Below, piece by piece: positions 20,371-28,679 of a stretch of DNA of 64,000 nucleotides. Within the stretch, counting starts at the first letter, position 1; each line of letters opens with the position of its first letter. The position numbers were made by a program, and so were the translations under genes. The stretch comes from Paenibacillus sp. CC-CFT747 (GTDB lineage Bacteria; Bacillota; Bacilli; Paenibacillales; NBRC-103111). The stretch lies in the NCBI GenBank assembly GCA_030323305.1, contig CP106741.1:5331501-5395500 (forward strand). Direction: 5' to 3'. The notes beneath the pieces were generated by a model. That model was not told the origin of the DNA, ran no database searches, and was given only the letters and a program-made list of their open reading frames with translations.

Positions 20371-21183
20371 TTAGGCCAGCCAGCGGTGAAGATTATCGAT
20401 GGTGGTTCGGATATCCCGCTCCTGCTGCTCCCCGGTAATTTCCCTTTCGATGATCAAGTCCCCATCGTAGCCCATGGAACGCAGCTTCTTCAGAAACTCA
20501 GGGAAACGGACCCTTCCCGTTCCGGTAAGAACCTCTTTCCCGAGCTCGTCTCCATTCGTCGGATACAGCCCATCCTTCACATGAACGCAGCGCACGTACG
20601 GCCCGATCACATCCAAGGCATCGATAGGGTTTCCTTTGCCATAGAGAATCAGGTTGGCGGGATCCAGATTAATCCCCAGGTTCTCCTCCCCGACCCTCTC
20701 GATGGTCCGAAGCAGCACGACCGGCGTTTCCTGTCCCGTCTCGAACCAGAAGCCAAGCCCCTTCGAGCGGCAGTAGCCGGCCACATCCCGAATGGCTTCC
20801 ACGACTCCCGGATAGGCGGGATCGGTTGCATTCTCGGGGATGAAGCCGCAGTGGGTGACGAGAGCGGGCGCTCCGATCCGGTGGGCAAAGTCCGCCCAGT
20901 TCTTGAGGGTCTGCACCCGTTCCTCCCGGTATGCCTCCGGAACCAGTCCCAGCGTAACCGGACCTTCCGTGAAATTGAATTTGCCCGGACCGGCCACCCA
21001 GCCCCACATCGCTCCGATGCGTATGCCGTGTTCCCGGGAGTCCTGAATGATCTTCTCGGCTATCTCTTCCGTACAGAACTCGGGATTCCAGCCGATCAGC
21101 TGGCAAACCTTCAGTCCGATTGCGCTCACCTTTTCCATGCTGTTTACGCCTTTTCTCATAATGGTGACGATACCAATATCCAT
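20371..21183 (-). CDS. Sugar phosphate isomerase/epimerase (xylose-isomerase-like TIM barrel)
   Basis: 270 residues from the ATG at 21181-21183, which follows GGAGGAG. An AP-endonuclease-2/xylose-isomerase-like barrel is seen. Candidate metal ligands lie in TGQET (E), NLDPANLIL (D), CVHVKD (H and D) and IIERE (E). Members of this family isomerise or epimerise keto-sugars and inositol intermediates, or act as hydroxypyruvate-isomerase-like enzymes. It lies between two Tat-exported proteins and has its own copy of the shared regulon promoter (21237-21324), so it probably processes the sugar those proteins release. It is intact. Confidence 0.88.
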   Translation of the reverse strand: MDIGIVTIMRKGVNSMEKVSAIGLKVCQLIGWNPEFCTEEIAEKIIQDSREHGIRIGAMWGWVAGPGKFNFTEGPVTLGLVPEAYREERVQTLKNWADFAHRIGAPALVTHCGFIPENATDPAYPGVVEAIRDVAGYCRSKGLGFWFETGQETPVVLLRTIERVGEENLGINLDPANLILYGKGNPIDALDVIGPYVRCVHVKDGLYPTNGDELGKEVLTGTGRVRFPEFLKKLRSMGYDGDLIIEREITGEQQERDIRTTIDNLHRWLA

Positions 21184-21236
21184 CCTTTCTCCTCCTTCTG
21201 GAATGGTCCGCTGAAGTGCCAAGCCTTTCTGTTGTT

Positions 21237-21324
21237 ATTGTAGCCGGAACCCATTCGGATGGATTTGGAGGATACGCCAAACTTTTTGCATTCGGCTTTG
21301 TACAATCTTTCTGTATTTTTGTAC
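21237..21324 (-). promoter_or_regulatory. Regulon promoter 3 (isomerase gene), sharing boxes with a divergent promoter
   Basis: The minus-strand -10 TACAAT is at 21237-21242. A TGCAAAAA box (C at 21288) is 46 bp upstream, with half-sites at 21300 (+12, GTAC) and 21321 (+33, GTAC), plus an extra one at 21333 (+45). The GTAC sites read the same on both strands and also serve the opposite promoter. Confidence 0.75.
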
Positions 21325-21387
21325 TTTTCCTTGTGCAAAAAAAGGAATAGCCGTCCAAAGAATTGCCGCCTCCGTATTTCGTATGAT
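21300..21387 (+). promoter_or_regulatory. Regulon promoter 4 (third Tat protein), divergent
   Basis: The plus-strand -10 TATGAT is at 21382-21387. A TGCAAAAA box has its C at 21336, exactly 46 bp before the -10. GTAC half-sites have their C at 21324 (12 bp further) and 21303 (33 bp further). It mirrors the isomerase promoter, so one operator appears to drive both directions. Confidence 0.72.
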
Positions 21388-21422
21388 CATTTTAGATTCC
21401 TATGGAAAGGGGTTTAGGACGA

Positions 21423-23089
21423 ATGGCCAATCATAAAGAAGCTGATTTCGGAGAGCCGGAAGAAAGGAAAGGGAGGGATAACAAGGAGAGTTTGACAACG
21501 GACTCCATGGGGCCAAAATGGACACGCCGGTCCCTTCTCACCTCCATGGGATTAACGGGAGCAGCCCTGCTGGTGGGGTCTGCCTTGGGGAGAACCGAAG
21601 CCAGAGCCAGCGAGACGAGTCCTTCCCCCAGCCCATCCGCTTCCACCCCGAGCACCACGGCAGCGGAAACGGCAGGCAGCGTTCCCCAAGCCGATTATGT
21701 CGAGTTGCTCCGGGATCATAACGATACGCCCGCCACCCTGTATGCCAAGATCACAGGCGACCGGAAGCTGGAAGTTCTGATTCCTTTCAAGGGAAACCGC
21801 TGCGCGCACTATGCCCTCAGCAAAGACCCGAATGACGATTTCATCAAGCTGATGAACGGCTCCGTTTCGGTTCTGGAGGAAAGCTACAACCTAATCGGCG
21901 CAGCGGATTACGCCTCGAAGACCGGGACCTGGGTCACCAATTTTCCGCCCAATGAATACACCACGGAAATAGGTGCCTCCTTCACCTTTACCTTTGAAGG
22001 AACCGGCTTTGATTTTCAGCATTACACGGACAATCGGGGCGGGATCTGGGAGTTCACGGTTGACGGGCAGGCTCCGCTACGGATCAGTACCCATGTCGAC
22101 GCGGTACCGGCTGGACAAATAGCGAGCAACGTGGCCACCCGCCCCGTCGCCAGAGGTCTGGCACTCGCCTCCCATACCGTCGTGGCCGTCTTCCAAGGGG
22201 ACGACCCCGCCCATCCCCCTCCGGAGGGGCGGGCACTTCGCGCGGATGGGTCCGCTGTGCCGCCAATTATTCCAACAAAAGCAACCCTTACCGGACTGCT
22301 CTGCTATACGGCAACCAGCCGACTCTTGCGGCACGCAAGCTGTTTGATGTTCTCCATTCGTGGAGTAACAAGGAATTCGCCCTGAACGTAGCTCCTGCCG
22401 GTTCCGGACTCTCCGCCAATTGGCTCCCCGAACACGTCGGAATCGGAACCGTGTACTCGGTTGTTCAGAAGATCCTGTTCGACGATACGCCGATTACCTC
22501 CTGGACGCCGGACAGCACCTTTCGCGCGGTCCATTCGGTTTCCGTTTACCAGCAGATGCTGGGCAAGCATCCCGGCGATCCCTCCAACCCCGTAGCGGAG
22601 ATTGATTGTGTCCATTCGATAACCTCCCAAGGGGCGTCCGTCAAAGCGAAGATCCGCTGGCTGAGGGCGGTCACCGTCTCTCAAGGCTATGGGATGATGT
22701 TCCCGGTTGCCGGTCCCTTTGCATCCAAAATGATTACCGGCATGGGAGGCGTCTACGATGCCACCGCCACGGATAACAGCTCCACCAACCTGACCGAGAA
22801 CGACCAGGCTCTATCCTACGCCTATGTGCATAGCGGGTCGGGAAGCTCGAGTGAGGCGGATACGGTCGTGGCGATGACCATGCAGGATATCGCCAAAACG
22901 CTTCGTTACGGTCAGCCCGGCCGGCGGTCAAACGGCTCCATCGTCTGGCTCCAGCATCGGGATGCCACCGTACAGAAGCTTTATCCGCAAGTGTATGAGA
23001 ACTATTCGGCGGCAGCCGGCGAATCCTATGAAGTGGGAGGAACTTATTACATAGGGGAGCTTCCCATGGCCTCCAGGCTGCTGACCTAG
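21423..23089 (+). CDS. Tat-exported protein of unknown function (one frame break)
   Basis: About 555 residues. The Tat signal is WTRRSLLTSMG followed by LTGAALLVGSALG. A low-complexity Ser/Pro/Thr linker (residues about 70-95) leads into a beta-rich mature protein without a family I recognise (SFTFTFEGTGFDFQHYTDN, GGIWEFTVDGQAP). The C-terminal half has AARKLFDVLHSWSNKEF and VYSVVQKILFDD. The frame breaks at C5 22215-22219; one more C joins both halves. I start at ATG 21423, after AAAGGGG, because an earlier ATG at 21402 lies almost on the predicted transcription start. Shared promoter control suggests a role with the other Tat proteins, but no activity can be assigned. Confidence 0.75.
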
Positions 23090-23105
23090 ATTGGAGTAAA
23101 CAGAA

Positions 23106-23132
23106 AAGAAGCGGCCCCGTTGGCCGCTTCTT
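23106..23132. terminator. Bidirectional terminator hairpin
   Basis: A near-perfect stem, AAGAAGCGGCC / GGCCGCTTCTT with a five-base loop, lies between the convergent ends of the third Tat gene and tatC. A-rich and T-rich flanks suit both strands. Confidence 0.85.
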
Positions 23133-23179
23133 CCCATTCAGTCATAAAGGGGAACCCCATCGGCCGGCAAGCTTGCCAG

Positions 23180-23925
23180 TCATCCCGCAGCAGGCAGTCC
23201 GGTTTCCTCCTCTTCCTGAGCCCTTCTCAGCTTTCGGTTATACACCCTCTTGGACAGGCTGATGCTAAACTCATAGAGCAGGAGCAGGGGAACCGTTACC
23301 AGAATATCGGAAAGAAAATCAGGCGGCGTGATGGAGATGGACAGGACCGTCAGAACGAAATAGGCCAACTTTCTTGCTTTGGCCAGCCGCACCGGATTCA
23401 GAATGCCGATGCTCGTCAGGAACATGACCACCGCGGGCATTTCGAACAGAAGGCCGAAAGGGAGCGTCATGTTGATCAGGAACCGAAAATAGCTTTCGAC
23501 CGAATACATGGTCAGAACCGTGTCTTCGGCAACCGACTTCATAAAGGCGAGCATGATCGGAAACAGCACGAAATATCCGAAGGAAACCCCGATCAGAAAG
23601 AGCACGGCCAAGGCCGGAATAAAGAGCAGTGCAGCCCTGCGCTCCGTTACGGAAAGAGCAGGCTTGACGAACATCCAGAGCTGGCAGGCGGCATAGGGAA
23701 TCGTAAAAGCTACCGCGAAGCTTCCGGCAATCATGAAATAGGCCCATAGGATGTCCGTCGGTCCGAGAATGGTCAGCTTCCCATCCAGATCGCGGACAAG
23801 CCAGGCATACATTGGTTTGACGTAGAAGAACCCCCGGCGGCCGAGACCACAAAAACCAGCAGAACCCGGATAATCCGTCTGCGCAATTCCTCCAGATGAA
23901 CGTGAAGATGCTCTTCCTTTTCCAC
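23180..23925 (-). CDS. tatC: Sec-independent protein translocase TatC (one frame break)
   Basis: About 249 residues. TatC is the polytopic receptor that binds twin-arginine signal peptides. The corrected N-terminus EKEEHLHVHLEELRRR contains the conserved HLEELR motif, and membrane segments include YFMIAGSFAVAFTIPYA and FLINMTLPFGLLFEMP. The frame breaks at C5 23831-23835; one extra base joins VFVVSAAGGFFYVKP. The start is a GTG at 23923-23925, 34 bp after tatA, with a G-rich ribosome site. No TatB is present, as is usual for the two-component Tat systems of Bacillota. The basic/acidic C-terminal tail is cytoplasmic. Confidence 0.93.
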
Positions 23926-23959
23926 CGCTCCCGCCTCCCGTCAACAGCTCTCCTTCAGA

Positions 23960-24160
23960 TTAGTGAATTTCCTTCGTCTTTTCGCTCTTAGGCTCTGCTT
24001 CCCCGTCACCGGCCATCAGACCGCGGGTGGCGCTTTTGAATTCGCTTAACGTTCTTCCGAAGGCTCTGCCGAGCTCAGGAAGCTTGGATGGGCCAAACAC
24101 GATAAGGGCAATAACCAGAATCAGCAGCAAGCCGGGTATTCCAATGTTGGAAAATGGCAT
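23960..24160 (-). CDS. tatA: Sec-independent protein translocase TatA
   Basis: 66 residues, the size of Gram-positive TatA proteins. It has a short N-terminus, one membrane helix ([14 protein letters not shown]), the conserved hinge [10 protein letters not shown], an amphipathic helix with an FGRTLSEFK core, and a charged tail. TatA oligomers form the translocation path recruited by TatC. The strong site GGAGAGGAGGG precedes the ATG. It starts a tatA-tatC unit driven by the shared regulon promoter at 24226-24313, which suggests a Tat system expressed with its substrates rather than constitutively. Confidence 0.95.
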   Translation of the reverse strand: MPFSNIGIPGLLLILVIALIVFGPSKLPELGRAFGRTLSEFKSATRGLMAGDGEAEPKSEKTKEIH

Positions 24161-24225
24161 AGGGTTCCCTCCTCTCCTTCAGATGAGCCCGTGACAATTT
24201 TACGTTTACTCAAGTTGTTACCTTC

Positions 24226-24313
24226 ATCATACACCGGGCCCGGGCGCTGATCTTTGTTCTTTTGTCCGTAGTTTTTGCAATCGGATTTATCTAATTATTC
24301 TATTTCTTTGCAC
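24226..24313 (-). promoter_or_regulatory. Regulon promoter 5 (tatA-tatC)
   Basis: The minus-strand -10 TATGAT is at 24226-24231. A TGCAAAAA box (C at 24277) is 46 bp upstream. The +33 site is a clear GTGCAAAG at 24310; the +12 position (24289) is degenerate. There is no -35 consensus. The predicted 5' leader is about 59 nt. Confidence 0.7.
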
Positions 24314-24368
24314 AATCCGGTTAAGAAAGGGACGCAGGCGGACAACGTGTGATTCCGAACGGTTGTGC

Positions 24369-24397
24369 TATAATACAAGCAGTCATAAGGAGGAAGG
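24369..24397 (+). promoter_or_regulatory. -10 and ribosome site for the ROK regulator gene
   Basis: TATAAT lies at 24369-24374 and AAGGAGGAAGG just before the ATG at 24407. I see no clear -35, and no regulon box at the matching distance, so the ROK gene does not seem to share the neighbouring tat promoter design. Confidence 0.5.
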
Positions 24398-24406
24398 ATC
24401 GAACGC

Positions 24407-25531
24407 ATGAACAAAGGGACGGCTGTGCTAAGACAACAGAATGAAAAAAGGCGCTGCGCCTTCTAAGGACAGCCGGAAGCCTATCCCGGCAGGAAATGGC
24501 CGAACGGCTCGGCCTGAGCAAAAATACGGTCTCCGTTATCGTCCAGAAGTGGATCGGCAGCGGAATCATCCGCGAAGGATCTCCCGAGGATGCCGGCGGA
24601 GTGGGCCGCCCCCGAATTCCCCTTCAGCTTATCCCCGGACGCTTCCAGGCGGTGGGCCTCGTGGTAGGCATGTCCTCGATCCGCTACACCGTGACGGACT
24701 ACGGTGCCCTGGTTCTGGAGGAAGACCGGCGGTCCGTTCAAGGCCTCTCCCCGAAGATTACATAGAAGAGCTCGTCGCCCTTTGCCGTGAGCTGTTGGAA
24801 CGCTACCCGAATGTGATCGGGATCGGGGTGGCCGTTCCCGCCCTACTGGACCCGCTTACAGGATGGGTGCTGTCCTCCTCTCATCTGGAATGGAAGGATA
24901 TCCCCTTGAAGGAGAGAATGGACAGCCAACTGCCCGTCCCCGTTCTCGTGCTTAACAACGTCAAGGCGTCCGCGATGGCGCCGGTTCAAGCCACCCGGCT
25001 CGAAAGCGGGAAAAGCTCCTTCTATATGCGCATCGGAGAAGGTGTCGGCGGAGCCATTTTGCTGAACGGAAGCCTCTATTATGGGGAAAGCTGGACGGCC
25101 GGCGAGGTGGGGCATCTGTGCGTGGACCGCGAGGGACCCCGCTGCTCGTGCGGACGCAAAGGGTGTCTGGAAGCGCTGGTCCGCATTCCCCGCGTGCTGG
25201 AGCAATTGGGGCAGGAAGGCCGCGAATGGAGCGATGCGCTCGGAGATGGGACGATGGTGGCGGAGGAACGGTTCCATCATACCCTGGCCGAAGCGGGGGC
25301 TATGTCGGTTTTGCCCTCTCCCAAGTCGTCAATCTGCTCAATCCCCATTCGGTAACGATTGATTCCCCTTATGGGCGTTACCCGGCTTTCTGCGACGCCG
25401 TGAGGAAAAGCTTCGAGGATCAAGCCTTAACCGTCCCCGCTTCACAAACCGGGTTTACCTTCACCCATCTTCCTAACGCTTCCGGCACTGGAGCCGCCTA
25501 TGCCGTCATTCTGGAGTACGAGAAAGAATAA
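24407..25531 (+). CDS. ROK-family (NagC/XylR-like) transcriptional regulator (three frame breaks)
   Basis: About 375 residues. An N-terminal winged helix-turn-helix (SRQEMAERLGLSKNTVSVIV) is followed by an ASKHA sugar-kinase-like domain. That domain has IGIGVAVPALLDP, an ExGH-type motif (GEVGHLCV) and the ROK zinc motif CSCGRKGCLEA. These proteins are repressors that respond to a sugar or sugar phosphate. Breaks at A6 24444-24449, C4 24749-24752 and G5 25295-25299 are each fixed by one base. It is followed by nagB-nagA on the same strand, so it most likely senses an amino-sugar signal such as GlcNAc-6-P. Control of the tat promoters is not supported. Confidence 0.88.
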
Positions 25532-25593
25532 CCCTTTCCTGGAAAGAAAGGGTTTGACGGTGCGGACACCAGGTGGTATCGTTAGCTTAATTA

Positions 25594-25608
25594 GTCCTTG
25601 TTAAGGAC
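25594..25608. promoter_or_regulatory. Perfect 15-bp palindrome upstream of nagB
   Basis: GTCCTTGTTAAGGAC (6-bp arms, 3-bp centre) lies 43 bp before the nagB start codon, a plausible operator for the ROK protein. It could equally be a small RNA hairpin; nothing in the sequence decides. Confidence 0.4.
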
Positions 25609-25650
25609 AAATGGAGTCATAACCTTCGGATATAAGAAAGGAAGGCCGTC

Positions 25651-26426
25651 ATGTTCGAAAATTCCGCCCCCTTAAAGAAGAAAAGGTAGATCAGCTTGCC
25701 GTCAAAGTGTACGCTAACCGCAAAGCCCTGGGCCGGGATGCCGCCCGCGAAGCTGTCACTGAAATCAAGTCCCTTCTGGAGCGCCAGGAGCAGATTCGCA
25801 TGATCTTTGCCGCGGCTCCTTCCCAGAATGAGTTCCTCGAAAGCCTCCGGACGGCCGAAGGAATCGACTGGAAGCGCATTACCGTTTTCCATATGGACGA
25901 ATACATCGGGCTTCCCTCGGATGCCCCTCAACGGTTCGGAACTTTTCTCTGCCACGGGTTGTTCGATCATGTCAAGCCGGGCACCGTTAACCTGATCGAC
26001 AGCTCGAATGAGCTCGAGGAGGAATGCAGCCGTTACGCGTCTCTCCTGCAGGAAGCGCCGATAGACATCGTGTGCCTGGGCATCGGAGAGAACGGCCACC
26101 TGGCCTTTAATGATCCTCCGGTGGCGGATTTCGAGGACAAGGCCCTGGTCAAAAGCGTCGAGCTCGATCTGGTCTGCCGCCAGCAGCAGGTGAACGACGG
26201 CTGCTTCCCGAATTTGGAGGCCGTCCCCACCCACGCGGTCACCCTGACCATCCCCGCTCTTCTGTCTGGGGGAAGGCTGTTCTGCATGGTGCCGGGACCG
26301 ACCAAAGCGGCTGCCGTCAAACGCACCCTTAACGGTGACATTTCCACCGAATGCCCTTCAACCATTCTGCGCAACCACCCGGCCTGTACGCTGTACGTGG
26401 ACACCGACTCTTACGGGGAGGCTTAA
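25651..26426 (+). CDS. nagB: Glucosamine-6-phosphate deaminase (NagB family; one frame break)
   Basis: About 258 residues. The enzyme converts glucosamine-6-P to fructose-6-P and ammonia. Catalytic blocks are present: FHMDEYIGL (general base Asp) and GIGENGHLAFNDPP (His/Glu ring-opening site), plus the phosphate-contact region ALLSGGRLFCMVPG with PTKA. The frame breaks at C5 25667-25671; with one more base the N-terminus reads LKEEKVDQLAVKVYANR from ATG 25651, preceded by AAGGAAGG. The sequence is rather divergent from the E. coli enzyme, for example in an APSQNEFL phosphate loop. The stop lies 3 bp before nagA, so the two are co-translated. Confidence 0.88.
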
Positions 26427-26429
26427 GCC

Positions 26430-27610
26430 ATGACGACACAAGAGTCCTCCAGCCAAGTCGTTCACGGGCTTCACTACGCCACGGGCGATGCGGTAGCCGT
26501 CCGGATAACGGACGGAGCCATCGCTTCCGTCTCTCCCTTGCAAGCCGGAGAGGAGGCCGCCGGCCGCGGCAAGCTGCCTTGGATCGGACCCGGCTTGGTC
26601 GATCTGCAAATCAACGGCTTCCGCGGCAAAGACTTCAATACCCTCCTCTCTCTTCCGACACAGTTTGCGAGGTTACGCGAGAGGTATGGCAGGAAGGCGT
26701 GACCTCCTACTTCCCTACGGTCATCACGAACGGGGATGAAGCCATCGCTCAGGCCGTACGCTCCATCGCGGAAGCCTGCAGGCAGGATCCCGTTTCGGCG
26801 GCGGGGATCGGGGGCATTCATCTGGAAGGTCCTTTTCTCTCCCCGGAGGACGGCCCACGCGGCGCGCATGACAGGCGATTCACGAAGGCGCCGGATTGGG
26901 ACCTGTTCCAGTCCTGGCAGGAAGCGGCTGACGGCAAGATCCTCATCGTGACCCTGTCACCGGAATGGCCCGGATCGGCGGCTTTTATAGAGCAATGCAC
27001 GAAGAGCGGAGTGATCGTCTCGATCGGCCACACCGCTGCGGAGCCGGCCCAGATCCGGGAAGCGGTGAGCGCAGGGGCTACGCTCTCGACTCATTTTGGC
27101 AACGGTGCTCACCTCACCCTGCCCCGCCATCCGAATTACTTGTGGGAGCAGCTGGCCGAAGACGGCCTGTCCACCTGCGTGATCGCGGACGGCTTCCATC
27201 TTCCCTCTTCCGTGCTGAAGGTGGTGCTGCGTACCAAAGGACGCCAAGCCATGCTCGTGAGCGACGCGGTTCACTTCAGCGGAATGGAGCCGGGGGATTA
27301 TGTCAGTCATATCGGCGGCCAAGTTACGTTGACGGAAGAAGGACGGCTGCATCTGACCGGGAATGCCAAGATTTTGGCCGGTTCCGCCCAGATGCTGCCG
27401 TGGGGAATCTCCCACCTGGTGAAGGAGGAGCTGGCCACGCTGGCCGATGCTTGGGAGATGGCGTCCATCCGGCCCGCCGCTTTTGTAGGACAGCCGGCTT
27501 CTCAAGGCATGACGGCCGGAGCGCCGGCGGATCTGGTGTTGATGGATCAGAAGGACGGCCGTTTCCAAGTCCGGACGGTGTACAAGAACGGCCAAAAGGT
27601 TTGGGGATAG
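26430..27610 (+). CDS. nagA: N-acetylglucosamine-6-phosphate deacetylase (NagA family; one frame break)
   Basis: About 394 residues, amidohydrolase superfamily. It removes acetyl from GlcNAc-6-P, feeding NagB. Features: VDLQINGF after the first strand, metal-ligand motif HLEGPFLSPEDG, GHTAA and STHFGNGAH (metal histidines), ADGFH (substrate histidine) and LVSDAVHFSG (catalytic Asp). The usual THLFNAM block is THFGNGAH here, a divergent sub-branch. The frame breaks at C3 26641-26643; one more C gives NTPPLSSDTVCEV. The start ATG is 3 bp from the nagB stop. Together with the ROK gene this forms an amino-sugar catabolism unit. Confidence 0.87.
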
Positions 27611-27628
27611 AGGATAAGTATATCGAAG

Positions 27629-27656
27629 CAGGCTGCCGGCAGGCGGTCTGTTTTTT
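27629..27656 (+). terminator. Rho-independent terminator after nagA
   Basis: A nine-pair stem (CAGGCTGCC with GGCGGTCTG, two wobbles) with a GGCA loop is followed by TTTTTT, 20 bp after the nagA stop codon. Confidence 0.75.
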
Positions 27657-27782
27657 CGTTTTCGTTTTCGTCGTTTCGGGCTCCAACTGAATCCTTTTCC
27701 TCCATGAAACCCGGCTGACTTAGAATCGTATACAAAGAAATAGAGCATTCCGTCTATTATCCTTGGAAAGGAGAAGATCCTT

Positions 27783-28222
27783 ATGAAACGGAACGCCGGC
27801 TTTCTGCTCGTCTTTCTGTCCGCCCTCCTGCTCGGCGCCTGCTCCCTGTTGGATAAAGCGAATCAGACCTTGGACTATGCCAATCAGGCGACAGGCCACT
27901 TGACCCGATTAAGCGATTTTGCACAGGAAGCCCCCAGCAAATCAAAGAGGCGGCCACGAATCCGGACGCCAAGAAGGAGCTGGAGAACCGGCTCAACAGC
28001 ATGAAACAGGACATCGAGCGGTTCAACGGGCTGGAAGCCCCCGCTGCGGCGAAGGAGCTTCACCAGCAGCTCGTCGCCAAGAACGAGGTCCTGCTCGGGC
28101 AAATAAATGACGTGGTGAATAACGGCCATCTCGCGCTCGACAAGCTGCAAAATTCCCAGATCGTCCAAACGATCCAGGACGCCGCCGGGTTAATCGACCG
28201 AATTCAAAACCTTGGCTTGTAA
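27783..28222 (+). CDS. DUF6376-like small lipoprotein (one frame break)
   Basis: About 146 residues. The signal peptide with lipobox LLLGACSLL predicts a lipid-anchored surface protein. The mature part is almost wholly helical (ANQTLDYANQATGHL, KKELENRLNSMKQDIERF, LHQQLVAKNEVLLGQIND, QTIQDAAGLIDRIQNL). The frame breaks at C5 27931-27935; one C restores QEAPQQIKEAATNP. Length and sequence agree with the DUF6376 lipoproteins of Bacillus and Paenibacillus, which have no known function. GGAAAGGAG precedes the ATG. It stands alone between two terminators. Confidence 0.78.
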
Positions 28223-28225
28223 CGG

Positions 28226-28251
28226 CCTCCCCGGGCAGGGAGGTTGTTTTT
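28226..28251 (+). terminator. Rho-independent terminator after the DUF6376-like gene
   Basis: A CCTCCC / GGGAGG stem is followed by TTGTTTTTG directly after the stop codon. Confidence 0.85.
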
Positions 28252-28278
28252 GTAGTAGCTGTCCCGCCGTCTTCGACA

Positions 28279-28302
28279 TAAAAAAACGGCGGACTTCCGT
28301 CC
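28279..28302 (-). terminator. Weak terminator after the GIY-YIG gene
   Basis: On the minus strand GGACGGAAGTCC can fold into a short hairpin followed by CGCCG and a run of T. It lies 8 bp past the GIY-YIG stop codon. Confidence 0.5.
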
Positions 28303-28309
28303 CCCGCTC

Positions 28310-28678
28310 TTAGCTCACCTCACCCTCCGACTCCTTGTGATAGCCACGCTCCCCGTATGGCTGCAGCTTCGCCATCCACGGCTTCAGAATCTGCTTCAGC
28401 TCCCACTTCCTATCCGTGACTTTCTCAGCGTCCTTCTGTTCCAGAATCTCGTAATCGAAAGCTTCCGGTCCATATTCCTTCCAATCCCGCTGAAGACCCG
28501 AGTTCATGTGTCGGCCCATCTCCAGCTGAGCCCGGATCGACTCCCACTTGTTCTTCAAGTTCGGAAAGGCGGCAAGGTATCTCTTGCCGTTCGTCCGGTT
28601 GGTTATTTGGATAACCCCCATGTAGGTCTTGATCTGCTTGAATTCCTCGATCAGCTCTTTGCGCTTGGCTTTATCCAT
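28310..28678 (-). CDS. GIY-YIG nuclease-family protein (degenerate)
   Basis: 122 residues, intact. The first strands (TYMGVIQITNRTNGKRYLA) match a GIY-YIG core in which the GIY and YIG triplets are altered, and YGPEAFDYEILEQ is the matching later strand. Similar short proteins are common in Paenibacillus and Bacillus; whether this branch still cuts DNA is unknown. The gene begins 1 bp after the stop of the DUF6530-like gene, so the two form an operon. A highly charged start (MDKAKRKELIEEFK) precedes the domain. Confidence 0.75.
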   Translation of the reverse strand: MDKAKRKELIEEFKQIKTYMGVIQITNRTNGKRYLAAFPNLKNKWESIRAQLEMGRHMNSGLQRDWKEYGPEAFDYEILEQKDAEKVTDRKWELKQILKPWMAKLQPYGERGYHKESEGEVS

Positions 28679-28679
28679 C

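Noticed and set aside
20026-21243. A 405-codon plus-strand open frame across the second Tat gene start and the isomerase
   Set aside because: It crosses two genes and their regulatory region antisense and shows no protein-like motifs.
24407-25531. The ROK protein as regulator of the five shared promoters
   Set aside because: ROK operators are normally inverted repeats; the shared boxes are direct repeats in fixed steps, and the ROK gene itself is followed by nag genes with a separate palindrome.
25569-25581. T-box-like AGGTGGTATCG sequence before nagB
   Set aside because: It only partly resembles the T-box antiterminator motif; there is no room for a specifier stem and no tRNA-ligase or amino-acid gene follows.
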